From Amylostereum areolatum (taxonomy: Eukaryota > Basidiomycota > Agaricomycetes > Russulales > Stereaceae), in the NCBI GenBank assembly GCA_012932865.1, contig SAXG01000125.1:1-64000 (forward strand): DNA of 64,000 nucleotides. The letters are read 5' to 3'. Below the pieces are notes generated by a model, which had not been told where the DNA came from, searched no databases, and saw only the letters and a list, made by a program, of their open reading frames with translations. Within the stretch, counting starts at the first letter, position 1, and every line of letters begins with the position of its first letter. Below, one piece after another: positions 1 to 10,254 of the stretch. Made by a program: the position numbers and the translations under genes.

Positions 1-210
1 TCCTCGTCCGCACCCGAGGCTCGCAATTGCCACTGCATATGTAGAGAGCGTGGAGAAGGCGTGAATTCGATCGTGCGGTCGTATGAAAGTTTGAAGGCTG
101 TCGCGTACATATCTGATATATGTGTGAAGGAAGGGTTTGTGAAATGTGAAGGGGTCGCAGAAGAAGCTCGCCAACGCGCCTGAGGCTCACCCTCTCTCCC
201 TCTCAACGCC

Positions 211-1740
211 ATGTCCACCACCCCGCTCTCCGCCAACGCCCACTTCATCCCAGCCGGTACACCCCACCCCCCTCCCTCCCCTCCCTCCCCGCCCCCCTCT
301 GACCCCTCTGACCCCTCCCCCGCAGACGACTCGGACTCGGACCTCGACGAGGACGACATCCCCGGCTTCGGCACCTCCGCCCCCCCACCCCCCTCCTCTC
401 CGCCTCCGCCCCACGCCGACAAGGGCAAGGCGCGCGCGCTCGGCTCGCCCGCGTCCCCCCTGCCCGCCCTCTCGGGGACCAATCGCGGCCGCGTCGTCGT
501 CGTCGTCGTCGTCTTCGACCCAGGGCAGGACGGCGCGCCAGACGATCGGCGGGGTGCGCGTCGAGACGCGGTGCGTTTGGCTCCCTCCTTTTCTTTTCTT
601 TCCTTTCCTCTTCTCGCCGCTGCTCACGGGTTTGGGCGCCACAGCTTCTCGGGCGGGGATACGCTCGACGAGCCGATCACGGCGACCATCGTACGCCCCT
701 CCCTCCCTCCCCCGCGTTTCTTCCCGAACCGCTTTCACCCTGCTCACCCACCGCGCGCCAGGGCCGCGACCCTCCTCTCGATCTACAACAAGCTCGTCCA
801 GGTCCTGTACCCCCTCCGCAAAGGCACCGGGCGCGAAGTCCTCAAGTACGTCCCTCCTCTCCCGCCCTCTCCTCTCCCCCTCCCGCCCTCTCCTCGCCCG
901 CCCTCCCCCCTGCACCTCGACTGACCAGCGGGCGCGAACGACGCATCAGGGACTGGGATCTCTGGGGCCCGCTCATGCTCTGCCTGCTGCTGGGCATCAT
1001 GCTCAGCGTCAACGTGCGTCCTGTCTCCCTCTCCCTCTCCCCTCTCCCATCCGAACCTTGACCGATCCGCGCGCGTGCTGCAGGCTCCGGCGAACCAAGC
1101 CCTCGGCACCTTACCTCCGTCGTCGTCCTCGTCTGCGTCGGCGCGCTCGTCGTCACCGTCCAAGCCAAAGTGCGTCCCTCCCCCTCAACCCCCCCCCCCC
1201 CCCTCGTTCGCTCATCCTCATTCTCATCCTCACCCTCACCCATCTCCCACACAGCTCCTCGGAGGAAGAGTGTACGTCCCCCCCCTCCTCCGATCCGCCC
1301 GGGACCGTGACCGTGACGCCCCGCGCGCAGATCCTTCTTCCAGGGCCTGTGCGTGCTCGGATACTGCGTCGCCCCGCTCACCGTCGCCGCGCTCGTCTCC
1401 TGCTTCGTCCGACGGATCTACGTCCGCGCGCCCGTCGCGCTCCTCGCCTGGGCGTGGTCCATCTGGGGTGCGTGTCCCTTCTCCCTTTCCCCTTTCCCCC
1501 TTCCCCCTTCCCCTTCCCCTCCGCGCTCGCTGATCGTCGACCAGCCTCCGTGAACTTTCTCGACGGCACCAAGATCGAGCCGCAACGCATCCTGCTCGCC
1601 GTGTACCCCCTCCTGTACGTCCCTTGTCCCCTGTCCCCTTGTCCCCCCGCCCGCCACCTCGTGGGAGGGGACCCTGCTGATTGCGCGCGCGCGACAGGCT
1701 GTTCTACTTCATCCTCGCGTGGATGATCCTCATCCAATAG
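211..1740 (+). CDS. YIP4/YIPF6-like Yip1-domain Golgi membrane protein (frame breaks)
   Basis: Multi-exon gene with about ten exons. The C-terminal half carries the Yip1-domain hallmark DWDLWGPLMLC (exon 950-1013), then LLGGRVSFFQGLCVLGYC and three or four hydrophobic segments, ending FYFILAWMILIQ just before the stop. This is the pattern of fungal Yip4/YIPF6, polytopic proteins of the Golgi/ER that bind Rab GTPases in vesicle traffic. The N-terminus (MSTTPLSANAHFIPAG, then an acidic DSDSDLDEDD stretch) is cytosolic. Introns are C/T-rich with GTRCGT donors. Three places need a one-base frame change to keep the family sequence: near 480 (GGGG run), near 765-775 (CCC) and near 1110 (TTACC, one base short). 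These could be sequencing indels or real decay. Family assignment is secure; the intact state of the gene is not. Confidence 0.82.
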
Positions 1741-2358
1741 GCAGGCCCTGCGCCTGGTTGATCTCGGCAGAGGAAAGCCGGACCCGCGCGATGCCTGGGA
1801 GGGGGGGGGGGGGAGACCGACGATCTATCCGGATCGCTCTCATCGGATTCGGAGGGGGGAATCTTTTTTTTTTTTTTACGACACAAATGATGCATTCTGG
1901 ACCGGGCGAAACTACATGTGGCACATCCCGGACGCCGTCGAACAGCAGCACGCGCGCACAAAAAAAAAAGAGGTGTCGGCGCGGCGTCAAGAAAGAAATG
2001 TACAGAGAGAGAGAGAGCAGCAGTGCGAAAACGATGGGACAGCAAGAACGATAGGCGGGGGCGGGGGCGGGGCCCGCGCGATGGGGGCCCGCGATCGCCG
2101 GCGATTATGCGGAAGAGTATCGAGAGGCGGCAAGGGCGGGAGGGTATTACGAGGTGGCGTATGTACAGCGTATACGGAGGGGCTCGGTAGGGTGTAAGAC
2201 GAACGAAGGCAAGTATGGGACACGATTAAGAATAGGGTTAGGGTGGGGGGGGGGGGGGGTCGTGAAGGGGGGTCGTGAGGGACGAAGAAAGCGACGGACG
2301 ACGGGGGTGCCACGTATGGGCGCCCTCGCCAAGAATGACACGTCGCGAGGGCGGACGC
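1741..2358. other. Convergent intergenic region with homopolymer runs
   Basis: Tail-to-tail spacer between the YIP4-like gene and the kinase gene. It contains runs of G at about 1801-1812 and 2247-2259, T at about 1865-1876 and A at about 1961-1969, plus a GA-rich tract. No coding sequence with codon structure or family similarity was seen. It probably holds both 3' UTRs. Confidence 0.5.
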
Positions 2359-3335
2359 TCAGCTCGGATACCAGAAGCGACGGTCGAGGTAGTCGTCGGC
2401 GTCGGCCTCGAGGGGGAAAGGGGGGATGAAGCGGGGGAGGTAAGGGATCCAGGCGTCCGCGAGGGCGTCGAAGACGGCCCAGCGGGCCTTCCTGTATTCC
2501 CAGTGGGCGGGGAACCAGCCGGCGGCGCCCCAGTCGATGATGCCGGTGACGGTGGTGCCGTGGACCATGACGTTGCGGGGGGCGAGGTCGCCGTGGGTGA
2601 AGACGATGGGGTGGGGGCGGGCGTGGGCGGCGGCGACGGCGGGGGGGAGGTCGCGGGGGTCGTGGAAGCCGCGGAGGACGTGGTTCATGGCGGGTTCGTC
2701 GGGGAAGGGGCCGCGGTGGGCGGAGGGGAGACGCATGTCGTGCACGGGGCCGGCGAGGACGGAGCAGACGGCGGGACCGTGGGGGGAGGGGATGGCGCGG
2801 AGCTGGGCGGTGTAGGGGGCGAGCTGGGCGAGGATGGCGTCGCGGGCGGGGGCGTCGAGGCGCTCCCAGACCTGCTCGAGGTCGTGGCCGGGGACGCGGG
2901 TCATGAGGATGTAGGAGGCGGCGCGCCAGCGGAAGCAGAGGAGGGGGCGGGGGACGGGGGATGGAGGTGTGTGCGGCGACGAAGCGGGTGGAGGCGACCT
3001 CGGTGAGGGCGGCGGAGTGGGAGCTGGTGATCTTCAGGAAGAGGAAGCGGCCGAGGGTGACTGGAGGAAAGGGGGGGGGGGGGCAGGGTCAGAACGGGGG
3101 AAGCGATCGGGAGGGGGAGGGAAGGGCGGGTACGTTTCCAGAGGGCGGCGAGGAGGCGGGCGAGGGGGCGGGCGAGGAGGCGGGCGGATCTGCGGAGGGC
3201 GCGGGGAAGGCGGGGGGGAGCGAGGACGCGGGCAGGGACGTGGGCGGGAGGGGCGGGGGCGGCAGCGGCGCGTTGGCGCTGGCGCTCGGCGCGCCGTTCT
3301 GCGTAGTCTTGCTTTGTGGGGTTGTAGTGGGACAT
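2359..3335 (-). CDS. Aminoglycoside phosphotransferase (APH)-fold kinase-like protein
   Basis: Two exons on the minus strand (about 3335-3134 and 3060-2359, intron 73 nt). The protein is about 300 aa. The C-terminal lobe has the catalytic loop HGDLAPRNVMV (HGDxxxxN) followed by the metal-binding DWG in GIIDWGAAGWFPAHWEY, and upstream YILMTRVPGHDLEQVW matches the hinge of the APH/choline-kinase-like family that is expanded in basidiomycetes. Such fungal members have unknown small-molecule substrates; a cytosolic kinase role is inferred from the motifs. Exon 2 reads cleanly to HTSIPRPPP, but one extra C in the C-run on the coding strand (about 2938-2962) must be skipped to reach LLCFRWRAASYILM. 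The gene is therefore either frameshifted or has a homopolymer error. The ATG at 3335 gives a basic N-terminus (MSHYNPTKQDYAERRAERQ). Confidence 0.8.
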
Positions 3336-4063
3336 GGCGGGGGCGAGGGGAGAGGAGGGTCAGGAAGAGAGGGGGCCATGGCGAGGGAGGGCGTCGGACG
3401 GAGCGGGCGAAGGGACGAAAAAAAGGAGGACGGGAGCGTGCCATCGCGGTCACGTTTTTGCGTCACGTGGGGGAGGGGTGTCGGGCCGGGGGAGAGGGGG
3501 GGTATTGGAGGAAGAGTGGAGTGGAAAGCGGGGGAGGAGGGTGGGGGAGCAGCAGGAGGAGAGCGGGCGGGGAGGAGGAGGTACTTGTACTTAGCAGCGT
3601 ACGCACCGAACGGGGAGCGGTCGACGGCGGTCGAGGCCTTTGCATTGGGATCTGATCGTTCTTTCTACTTGCCCCGCCGTCATCCCGGCACCGCGCCATC
3701 GACCGGTCCAGGCCCCGACCGCTCTTCAAAACACCAAGTCCGAGTTCAACGTTCACGCTCGACCACGAACCTCCGCCGCTCTCCGCCGCTCGCCGCATCG
3801 CCAGCATAGACTCCTCCTTCGTAAGCACTCCGCTTCCCACTCGTCCTCTCTCACATCCAATCCCCCCTCCAACAGCTCTTATCGTGCCTCCATCCCGCCG
3901 TCCACTTTGACCCAGACCCCGCAAGGCCCTTTCCTCGCTCCGTACGCTCCCCTCCCCCTCCCCCTCCCCTGCCCCTCTCCTCACCCTCCCCCCCCCCTCT
4001 CCGCAGCCCCAACATCATCGCCGGAAAGGCGCCCTTCCCCCGCATGCCCACGCCTTGGCCTCC
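3336..4063. promoter_or_regulatory. Divergent promoter region with E-box
   Basis: About 730 bp lie between the divergent kinase (-) and unknown gene (+). A palindromic CACGTG E-box is at 3464-3469, next to a CACGTTTTTGCGT stretch. The right half (3640-4020) is C-rich and may include 5' UTR and non-coding exons of the plus-strand gene. The regulatory role is inferred from position only. Confidence 0.35.
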
Positions 4064-4723
4064 ATGGTCCCCCGTGCTCTGATGGCCCGCAAGCGGGAAA
4101 GAGTCGGTTGGTCCCTCCCCCTCCCCCTCCCTCCCCCCTCCTCATCGACCTATTCCCAACCTCAGGCCGTGCAGCTCTACATCGCCTTCTACCGCACCGG
4201 TAACGTCGGGAAATACCACTGGGCCCTCGTCCCCTCCGCCACCGGTCCCCCCTCCCTCATCAAACCCACAAAGATCTACCAGATCGTGGCCGAGATGCAC
4301 GAGGCCCCGGACGGCCGCGACGTCCACCGGCGCTGGGTCACCCTCAACCTCTCCAAAGAGCTCGGGAAAATCCGGCCGCTTCATGGGCGTCCCTCCTCCT
4401 CCCCCCCGCTCGACCCCGCCACCTCCCTCGACGACCTCACCGACTTTCTCGACGCCCAGCCCCCCGTCCCCCACGGCCTCTCCCCCGACGCCCTCAGCGA
4501 GTGGACCTGCGCCAAGTGGATCGCCGACATCCTCCTCGAGCAGGGCCCCATCTGGGGCATCGACTTCGCCGGACGCGACGCCACCATCGACACCCTCTAC
4601 TACTCCATCTACATCCTCGCCCACCGCCTCGTCGACGGCAAAGAGGGCGCCAAGTCCGGCTACGAAGCCGTCGAGGGCTCCGGCGGCTTGCGCATGGTCC
4701 GCTTCCCGACAGCCGCGATGTGA
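4064..4723 (+). CDS. Uncharacterised basidiomycete protein
   Basis: The conserved-looking core begins at about 4166 (AVQLYIAFYRTGNVGKYHWALV) and runs unbroken to the TGA at 4721-4723 (KSGYEAVEGSGGLRMVRF). It contains CAKWIADILLEQGPIWGIDF, and the whole reads like a compact globular domain of about 180 residues. I recognise the type as a family of unknown function common in agaricomycete genomes but cannot name a catalytic motif. The N-terminus is unresolved. Either the frame is open from ATG 4064 with a proline/serine linker, or a short exon at 4044-4073 is spliced to 4166. A C/T-rich stretch ending CTCAG at 4165 looks like an acceptor. No transmembrane segment was seen. Confidence 0.6.
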   Translation: MVPRALMARKRERVGWSLPLPLPPPSSSTYSQPQAVQLYIAFYRTGNVGKYHWALVPSATGPPSLIKPTKIYQIVAEMHEAPDGRDVHRRWVTLNLSKELGKIRPLHGRPSSSPPLDPATSLDDLTDFLDAQPPVPHGLSPDALSEWTCAKWIADILLEQGPIWGIDFAGRDATIDTLYYSIYILAHRLVDGKEGAKSGYEAVEGSGGLRMVRFPTAAM

Positions 4724-5120
4724 CCGCGAGGTCCGGTCTACTGTAGTCGTAATCGTAATCTTAATCTTAGTCTTCGGCTTTTGGTTCGCTCCCCATGCTT
4801 ATTATGCTCGCTCACGACCCCGTACCCCCACGCCCCATGCCCCCGTACTCTTACCGCACAAAAATGCCATGATCATTCATCCACCCGGGATCCGGGCCCC
4901 CCCCCCGTTATGTGTTATATCCAGTTCTTCGTACACACGCGCCCACAAGCGAACGCGCCGCGGCCCGAGCGTCGTCAGTACCGCCGGCGCTCCAATAAAA
5001 CAAGGCACCTCGGCGCTCGCTGTCGACGTCCACCCACGTCTACGAGCTCGTCCCTCCGCCCACCCCCTACCCACCCTCCCACCCCGATCGGCACCCATCC
5101 AAGCCCAATCGACCGGAAAC
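4724..5120. promoter_or_regulatory. Short intergenic region / promoter of the PBP2 gene
   Basis: Head-to-tail spacer. The first part is T-rich (4740-4800) and probably the 3' end of the upstream gene. The part before ATG 5121 is C-rich with no clear TATA box. No coding content was recognised. Confidence 0.35.
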
Positions 5121-7083
5121 ATGCCCCCGCTGAGGATTGGCTACGGTAAGCCTGATCCCCGATCCCCCATCCTGTCATGCCCTCCTCATGTTGCACCCTA
5201 CCCCTACCCTACCCTACCCTACCCCCCCACCCTGGACGTCATCCCCCCTTCGCGCGCGCGCGCTCGCATCCGCAAGTTCGGGAGCACTTTTCCTCCCCGC
5301 TTCTCCAGCTCGCGGACGCGGACGCGGGCGCGACCTTCACGCTCGTCGAGTGTCCCAGTACGTCTGTCCCCCTAGCTCCGATCTCCCACCCCCCAAACAA
5401 ACGACCCTCCTCACCCCCCTCCCCCCCGCGATCGACGCAGGCGGCACCGGCCAGCTCATCTCCCGCCTCACGAACGACGAGATCGACGTCGCGATGTACG
5501 TCCCCTCCACTCCCACTCCCAGCCCCCGTGAAGTGACCTATCTCACACCGCACCTCCACCGACGCGGCGACATGGACACACGAATGCATGCGTGCACACC
5601 GACAGCGCGCTCACCGACCCGCTCATCGCCGGGATCGCGAACGGCTCGGAGGCGTACAGGCTCGTCGGGAGCTACGTCAGCACGCCGCTCAACTGGTGCG
5701 TCCCTCCCCTTCTCCCCTCCCCTTCTCCCCTCCCCTTCTCCCCTCCCCCCTCTCCTCTCCTCTCCTCCCCTTCCCTTCCCTTCTCCTCCCACCCCCTCCC
5801 CCCTTCCCTCCCTCACGCTCACCCCACCCCCAATCCCGCACGCCCAGGGCGGTCATCACGGGCAAAACCTCCCCATACGCGTCCATCGCTGACTTGGAGC
5901 CGGCGGAGGGCAAGCCCGCCGTCCCCCTCGGGATCTCGCGCCACGGGAGCGGGAGCCAGACGATGGCGTACGTGATGGCGCTGCAGCAGGGCTGGGCGAC
6001 CGAGCGGCTGCAGTTCCAAGGTGCGTCGCCCGCCCTCGCCCCCGCCCCCGCCCTCTCCCCCGCCCCCGCCCTCGCCCCCGCCCCCGTCCTTGCGCCTTCT
6101 GTCCGTTCTCACGCTCCACTTTTCCCGCCCCGCAAGTGAACAACGACATCCGCGGGCTGATCGACGCCGTCAACGGCGGCCGCGCGAGCGCGTTCATGTG
6201 GGAGTGGTTCACGACCAAACCGTACGCCGACGCGGGCGAGGTCCGCTTCGTGCGTTTGTTTTCCCCCCTCTTCCTCTTCGCCCCGCCCTCCCCCGCCACG
6301 ACCGTCTCTACATGTAACCCCACCCCTAACCCCTACGTACGCTCAGATCGGCTCCGTCCCGACCCCCTGGCCATCCTGGCTCATCGCCGCCCACCCCGAC
6401 CCGACGCGCGCCCCGCCCGCCGCGCTCCGCGCCTTCCTCGCCGCGCTCTCCGCCGCCGTCGCCGCCTTCGACGCGCCCGCCGCGCGCGCGGAGCGCGACG
6501 TCGCGTTCGTCAGGGACAGGTTCGGGTACCCGGAGGAGGACGTGCGGGTGCGTTGTTGCGTTTTTTTTTTGTTTGAGACTCCTTCCCTCTCCTTCCCCCT
6601 TCCCTCTCCTTCCCTTCCCCCCCTTCCCCCCCCCCCTTCCTTCTCCCTTCCCCACCTTCCTTGGGCCCCCTTCCCCCGTCCCCTTTCAGTCTCACTTCAC
6701 CCTCACCGCCTCCTCCACCCCTCCTTGGCTTTCCGCTATAAACGGGCGGCGCTGACGGTTCGCGTTGCATCTGCGTGTTATTTACCCCTCCCCCCCCCCC
6801 CCCCCCCCCCCCCCGTCCACGGTCCCCTGGACACCGAACCGAACAGGCGTGGTTGGACACGGTGGGATACCCCCAGGACTGCGCCACGATCCCGATCGAG
6901 GTGATCGCGACCACCCTCAGGTCCGTCTCCCTCCTCCGAGTCGCCGTCCTCGTCCGGGATCGCTCACCCGCCCGCCCCCCTCTACACAGCGTCCTCGAGA
7001 AAGCCGGCGTCGTCCAAGCGCCCGCGTCCGGCGCCTTCGACCCGCGCGATTTCGTCGACCCCTCCGTCGTCGCGCTCGTCTGA
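5121..7083 (+). CDS. Ca3427-like periplasmic-binding-protein type 2 (PBP2) domain protein
   Basis: Nine exons join in frame without any frame break. Exon 1 encodes MPPLRIGY and is spliced to VREHFSSPLLQLA, giving the family start L-R-I-G-Y-x-x-E-H-F. Later motifs are TGQLISRL, DVAIALTDPLIAGI, YVSTPLNWAVITG, GISRHGSGSQTMAYVMALQQGW and GEVRFIGSVPTPWPSW. Together they match the fungal single-domain relatives of bacterial substrate-binding proteins typified by Candida Ca3427 (NMT1/TauA-like fold). There is no signal peptide, so a cytosolic ligand-binding or enzymatic role is inferred; the true function is unknown. Two introns use AAG acceptors (before 5276 and 6137). The long C/T introns hold simple repeats, including 25 consecutive C at 6790-6814. 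The likely origin is an ancient bacterial gene. Confidence 0.85.
5195..5228. repeat. CCCTA pentanucleotide tract in intron 1
   Basis: About five CCCTA/CCTAC units lie inside the first intron of the PBP2 gene. The period is five, not six, so this is a microsatellite rather than a telomeric TTAGGG/CCCTAA array. Confidence 0.7.
5704..5748. repeat. 13-bp pyrimidine minisatellite in intron
   Basis: Three near-exact copies of a TTCTCCCCTCCCC-type unit lie in the intron that follows the PLNW exon. They form part of the extreme C/T content of the introns in this region. Confidence 0.7.
6790..6814. repeat. Poly-C homopolymer (25 nt)
   Basis: Twenty-five consecutive C residues in the intron before the AWLDTVGYP exon. 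Length is probably variable or assembly-limited. A reciprocal poly-G run of 19 lies at 15329-15347. Confidence 0.9.
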
Positions 7084-8138
7084 ACACACACAGACACAGA
7101 CACACACTCTCTACGAACGCCCACGAAACGCCCGCACACACATATGTATGTATGCAAACCTTCGGACCCTGGAGGGAGGTTGACGCCGGGGGGGTCGATC
7201 GATCGCGGGAAAGAGGAGAGAAGATCTACTCAGCGGGCGTGTTAAGTTGCAATCGACGGTGTTACGTGTGTCTGTGATTGATTCGAAATACAAAGAATGT
7301 GCGCGGGTGTGTGTGCGAATATGTACAGTGCTAGTGCTAGTGCTGTCGGGGTCTATGGAGGAGGCTGTCAACGTGAATAAAGCAGATGAAGATGCAGATG
7401 GTGAAGACGACCAGGGCCCAGGGGGGAAAGGCAAGTAAGTTACAGTTAAGGCGGGGGGGGGGGGGAGGGCGGACGATCCGGCTCAGTGTGTTTCTACATG
7501 GGAGATCAAAAGGGGGTCCTGCCTGCCGATTGAATGAATGGGGCTCGCGAGCGAAAGGAAGGAGGGGGGGAGGGGGCAACGACGAGACTGGGGGTATACC
7601 GGGTGCAAGCAAGGTGTGCGAGTCGAAGCATGATGTGATGCGAATGAATGGAGGGATGAGGGAGGAAGGAATGAATTGAGCGGGATGCCCTCGGCCGCTG
7701 GGGGAGGGCGAAGCGCGGACTGCTCCGGATACGTATGGTACAGGGAGCAGGGAGGGGGGGCGTCCGTAAGGTAAAGGTAGGGGAGAAGGGGGGTAAGTAC
7801 GAGAGGCGAACGTGAATTAGGGTGCGAAAAGAGGGGAGGAGACGCGCGCGCGAATTAGAAGGAGCACCCGTCGGGTTTGATGCTGATGGGGGCGACCGGG
7901 CGACGTAAGTATGTGCAGGATATAAAAAATGTCGGATCAATAAAGAAAGAAAAAAGGTCTATGAGAGCCAGTCCCAGATGATGCGAGGTTGGAGAAGGGG
8001 GAGAGGCGATGCCAGCGCGTACGTACGTACATGCATACAATACACATATCACGCACACACGCACGCGCAGGTTCCAACCGATCTTGGATCCCTGGACGTG
8101 CGCGCGCGATAAGGACCTCTACCGCGCGCCGGACGCGT
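7084..8138. other. Intergenic region, no gene seen
   Basis: Convergent spacer of about 1 kb between the PBP2 gene and the F-box-like gene. It starts with CA-rich repeats (7083-7115) and has G-rich tracts (7450-7467, 7560-7577) and AT-rich segments near 7920-7955. Several open frames exist but none has exon-like codon structure or family similarity. It probably holds both 3' UTRs. Confidence 0.5.
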
Positions 8139-10254
8139 TCACGCGACCAGTCTGAAGGGGAAAAAACGGCGAGTCAGTCGAGGGAGGGAGGGAGGGAGGG
8201 AAGGAGAGCACGCCCGCCTCCGAAACCGCGCACCACGCACCTCAGCCACAGCCGGCTCCCGGTCGTCTTGTCCGCGACGAGCTCCCACTCGCGCTCCGCG
8301 CCGGCGTGCCCGCCGAGCGCGTCGAGAAGCGCCTGCCGTCCCTCCTTCGTGCCCTCGCCCTCGAGCACCCACGCGCCCTGCCAGCCCTCCCCGAGCGCGG
8401 GCCGCCTGCGCGCGCGCACGTGCGCGAGCCACGCGTACCGGCGCGTGCGCGCGACGCCGCGGGGCGAGTGCGGGCTGCGCACCTGCGTCGGCAGGTTCTC
8501 GAGCACGAGGCGCGGGTCCGCCGCGGGCGGGAGGACGAGCGTCAGGCGCGGGTTCACGGTCGGGGGCGTGATGTGGACGTAGTACAGCGGCGAGGGGAGG
8601 CTGAGCGGGTCCGCGAGGGGCAGGACGGCCGCGGGGGCGTGCGGCACGAGCGCGGCGCCGTCGAAGAGCAGCCACACGTTCGCGCCGCTCGCGCTTGGGT
8701 CGGAGGACACGTCGGTGGAGGACGAGGAGGAGGACGCGCCGCGCTCCTCCGGCGGGAGGTAGCCGAGGTTGCAGACGAGGTCGCCGGTGGAGAGGTGCTC
8801 CCAGAGCCCGGCCGCGTCCAGCTGCGCTTCGCACGCCGCGATCGCGTGTTCGTCGAGGTCGGTGCACGGGCAGAACGTGCGGAGGACGGGCGCGCGCAGG
8901 CGCGAGGTCGCGAGGCGGATGTCGTGCGGGCCTCCCGCGTCGGGCGGCGCGCTCGGGCTCGCGAGTGGGGGCAGGGCCGCGTTTTCGGGGATGCGGGACG
9001 GGGAGCGGCTGTCCCCCGCGCTGGCGTCATCGAGGGACGATCGGCTCGAGGGCGTGGCGGACGCGAAGCGACGGTGGGGCCTTCGGAAGAGCGCCTCGTC
9101 GTCCGAGGCCGAGCTCGAGGCCGCGAGCGCGCGCCGCCAGCCGCGCCAGCTGTCGGCGTACACCCTGAGTCCGAGCGGGTCGTCCGACGGGGGCGGGGGA
9201 GGGACCCTGCGTTTGGAGCCGAAGAGGGAGAGGCGGGAGGAGCGCCGAGGGGGCAGCGTGCCGTCCTCGCTGACGGATGTCCGTGAGGCCCGCGAGCGAC
9301 CCGAGGTCGTGGCGAACAGGCTGCGAGGCTTCTTCTGGGTGGGATGACGACTTTCATCTCGATCTTGTTGGGAGTTCGCACCGCAATAGGACAGCGGTGC
9401 GGGAAAGACGAGCTCGCGGACGGCAGTGGCTTGTGATCCGCTGCGCAATCCCCATCGGAGGTCCTCCGACTCCTCTGCGACGGGGATGGAGGAGCTGTGG
9501 ATGAGGGATTGGAGGAGGAGGACGGCGCGGGAGTGGGCTTGACAGAGGGTCGCGTACTCGTCGGACTTGCGGTCGTGCTGGAGGGTAGGGACGAGGGCGG
9601 AAAGCGCCTTCAAGGCGTGCATGGGATATTTGTGAAGCGGGAGGCGCTGAGAAGCCACTGCGGTGCGGGGGGTGAGCTAACGGCTGGATGGATACGTGCC
9701 GGGGCGAATGTGCACGTACTGAACAGATCGAGGTCGCGAAACCCAAACTGCACGTCTCGGTAGTTGTCCATGTCGGCGTTGTCGAGGCAGTACCTGTAGC
9801 CAGGGATGAAGCGGCAGAGGACGATGTGCTTGAGCTCGGGGCTGCGGAGGAGGTTGCGACATTCTTTGGATGACTTGGAGAGGGAGCGGAAGTCTGCCCA
9901 GGGTACGAAGTCGAGGAAGCGAGAGAGGGCGCGGGGAGTTTGGAGGATGTGGGAGAGGGAGACGCGGGACTGAGCCGGTCGATATGTGGAGAACGTGCGA
10001 TGGCGGGCGAGGTCTCGGAGTCGGAGGGCGGAGGGAGCTGGGGGATTCTGTCGAGGAGGAAGTTGGGGTTTAGGATGCTCCGGAATGGGAGGCGGGTGGT
10101 GATATTGTTGCTCTGGAGTGTGGGGTTGTGTGGAAGAGACGTCGGAGCGTTCGGAGGGGGAGAGCGACGGAGTTTTGGTCGGGGCGCCGTCGAAGGCGAT
10201 GTGGAGGGAGGGGTCAGGCAGCTCGGGCAGGCGACGGAATGTGGGGAGGAACAT
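8139..10254 (-). CDS. F-box-like hypothetical protein
   Basis: Three exons on the minus strand. Exon 1 begins at ATG 10254 (MFLPTFRRLPELPDP). After a Pro/Ser-rich linker it contains SRFLDFVPWADFRSLSKSS with a following ECRNLLRSPELKHIVLCRF, a helix-rich segment resembling an F-box. An intron at about 9723-9664 joins DLDLFS to ASQRLPLHKYPMHALKALS. The body (about 480 aa) is Ser/Pro-rich with a conserved-looking second half (LWEHLSTGDLVCNLGYLPPEE, NVWLLFDGAALVPHAP, PLYYVHITPP). The last intron (GTGCGTGG...TTCAG) splices SRLWLR to LVA-stop at 8139. The family is unrecognised. If the F-box holds, it would be a substrate adaptor of an SCF ubiquitin ligase, but the F-box call is tentative. Confidence 0.7.

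Noticed and set aside
146..1726. Long plus-strand open frame rich in Pro, Ser and Arg
   Set aside because: It runs through C/T-rich introns of the YIP4-like gene and reads the exons in mixed frames; it is a composition artefact.
2275..3006. Gly/Val-rich plus-strand open frame
   Set aside because: Antisense shadow of the APH-like kinase exon.
5195..5228. CCCTA tract as interstitial telomere
   Set aside because: The unit is five bases, not the fungal six-base telomere repeat, and it lies inside an intron.
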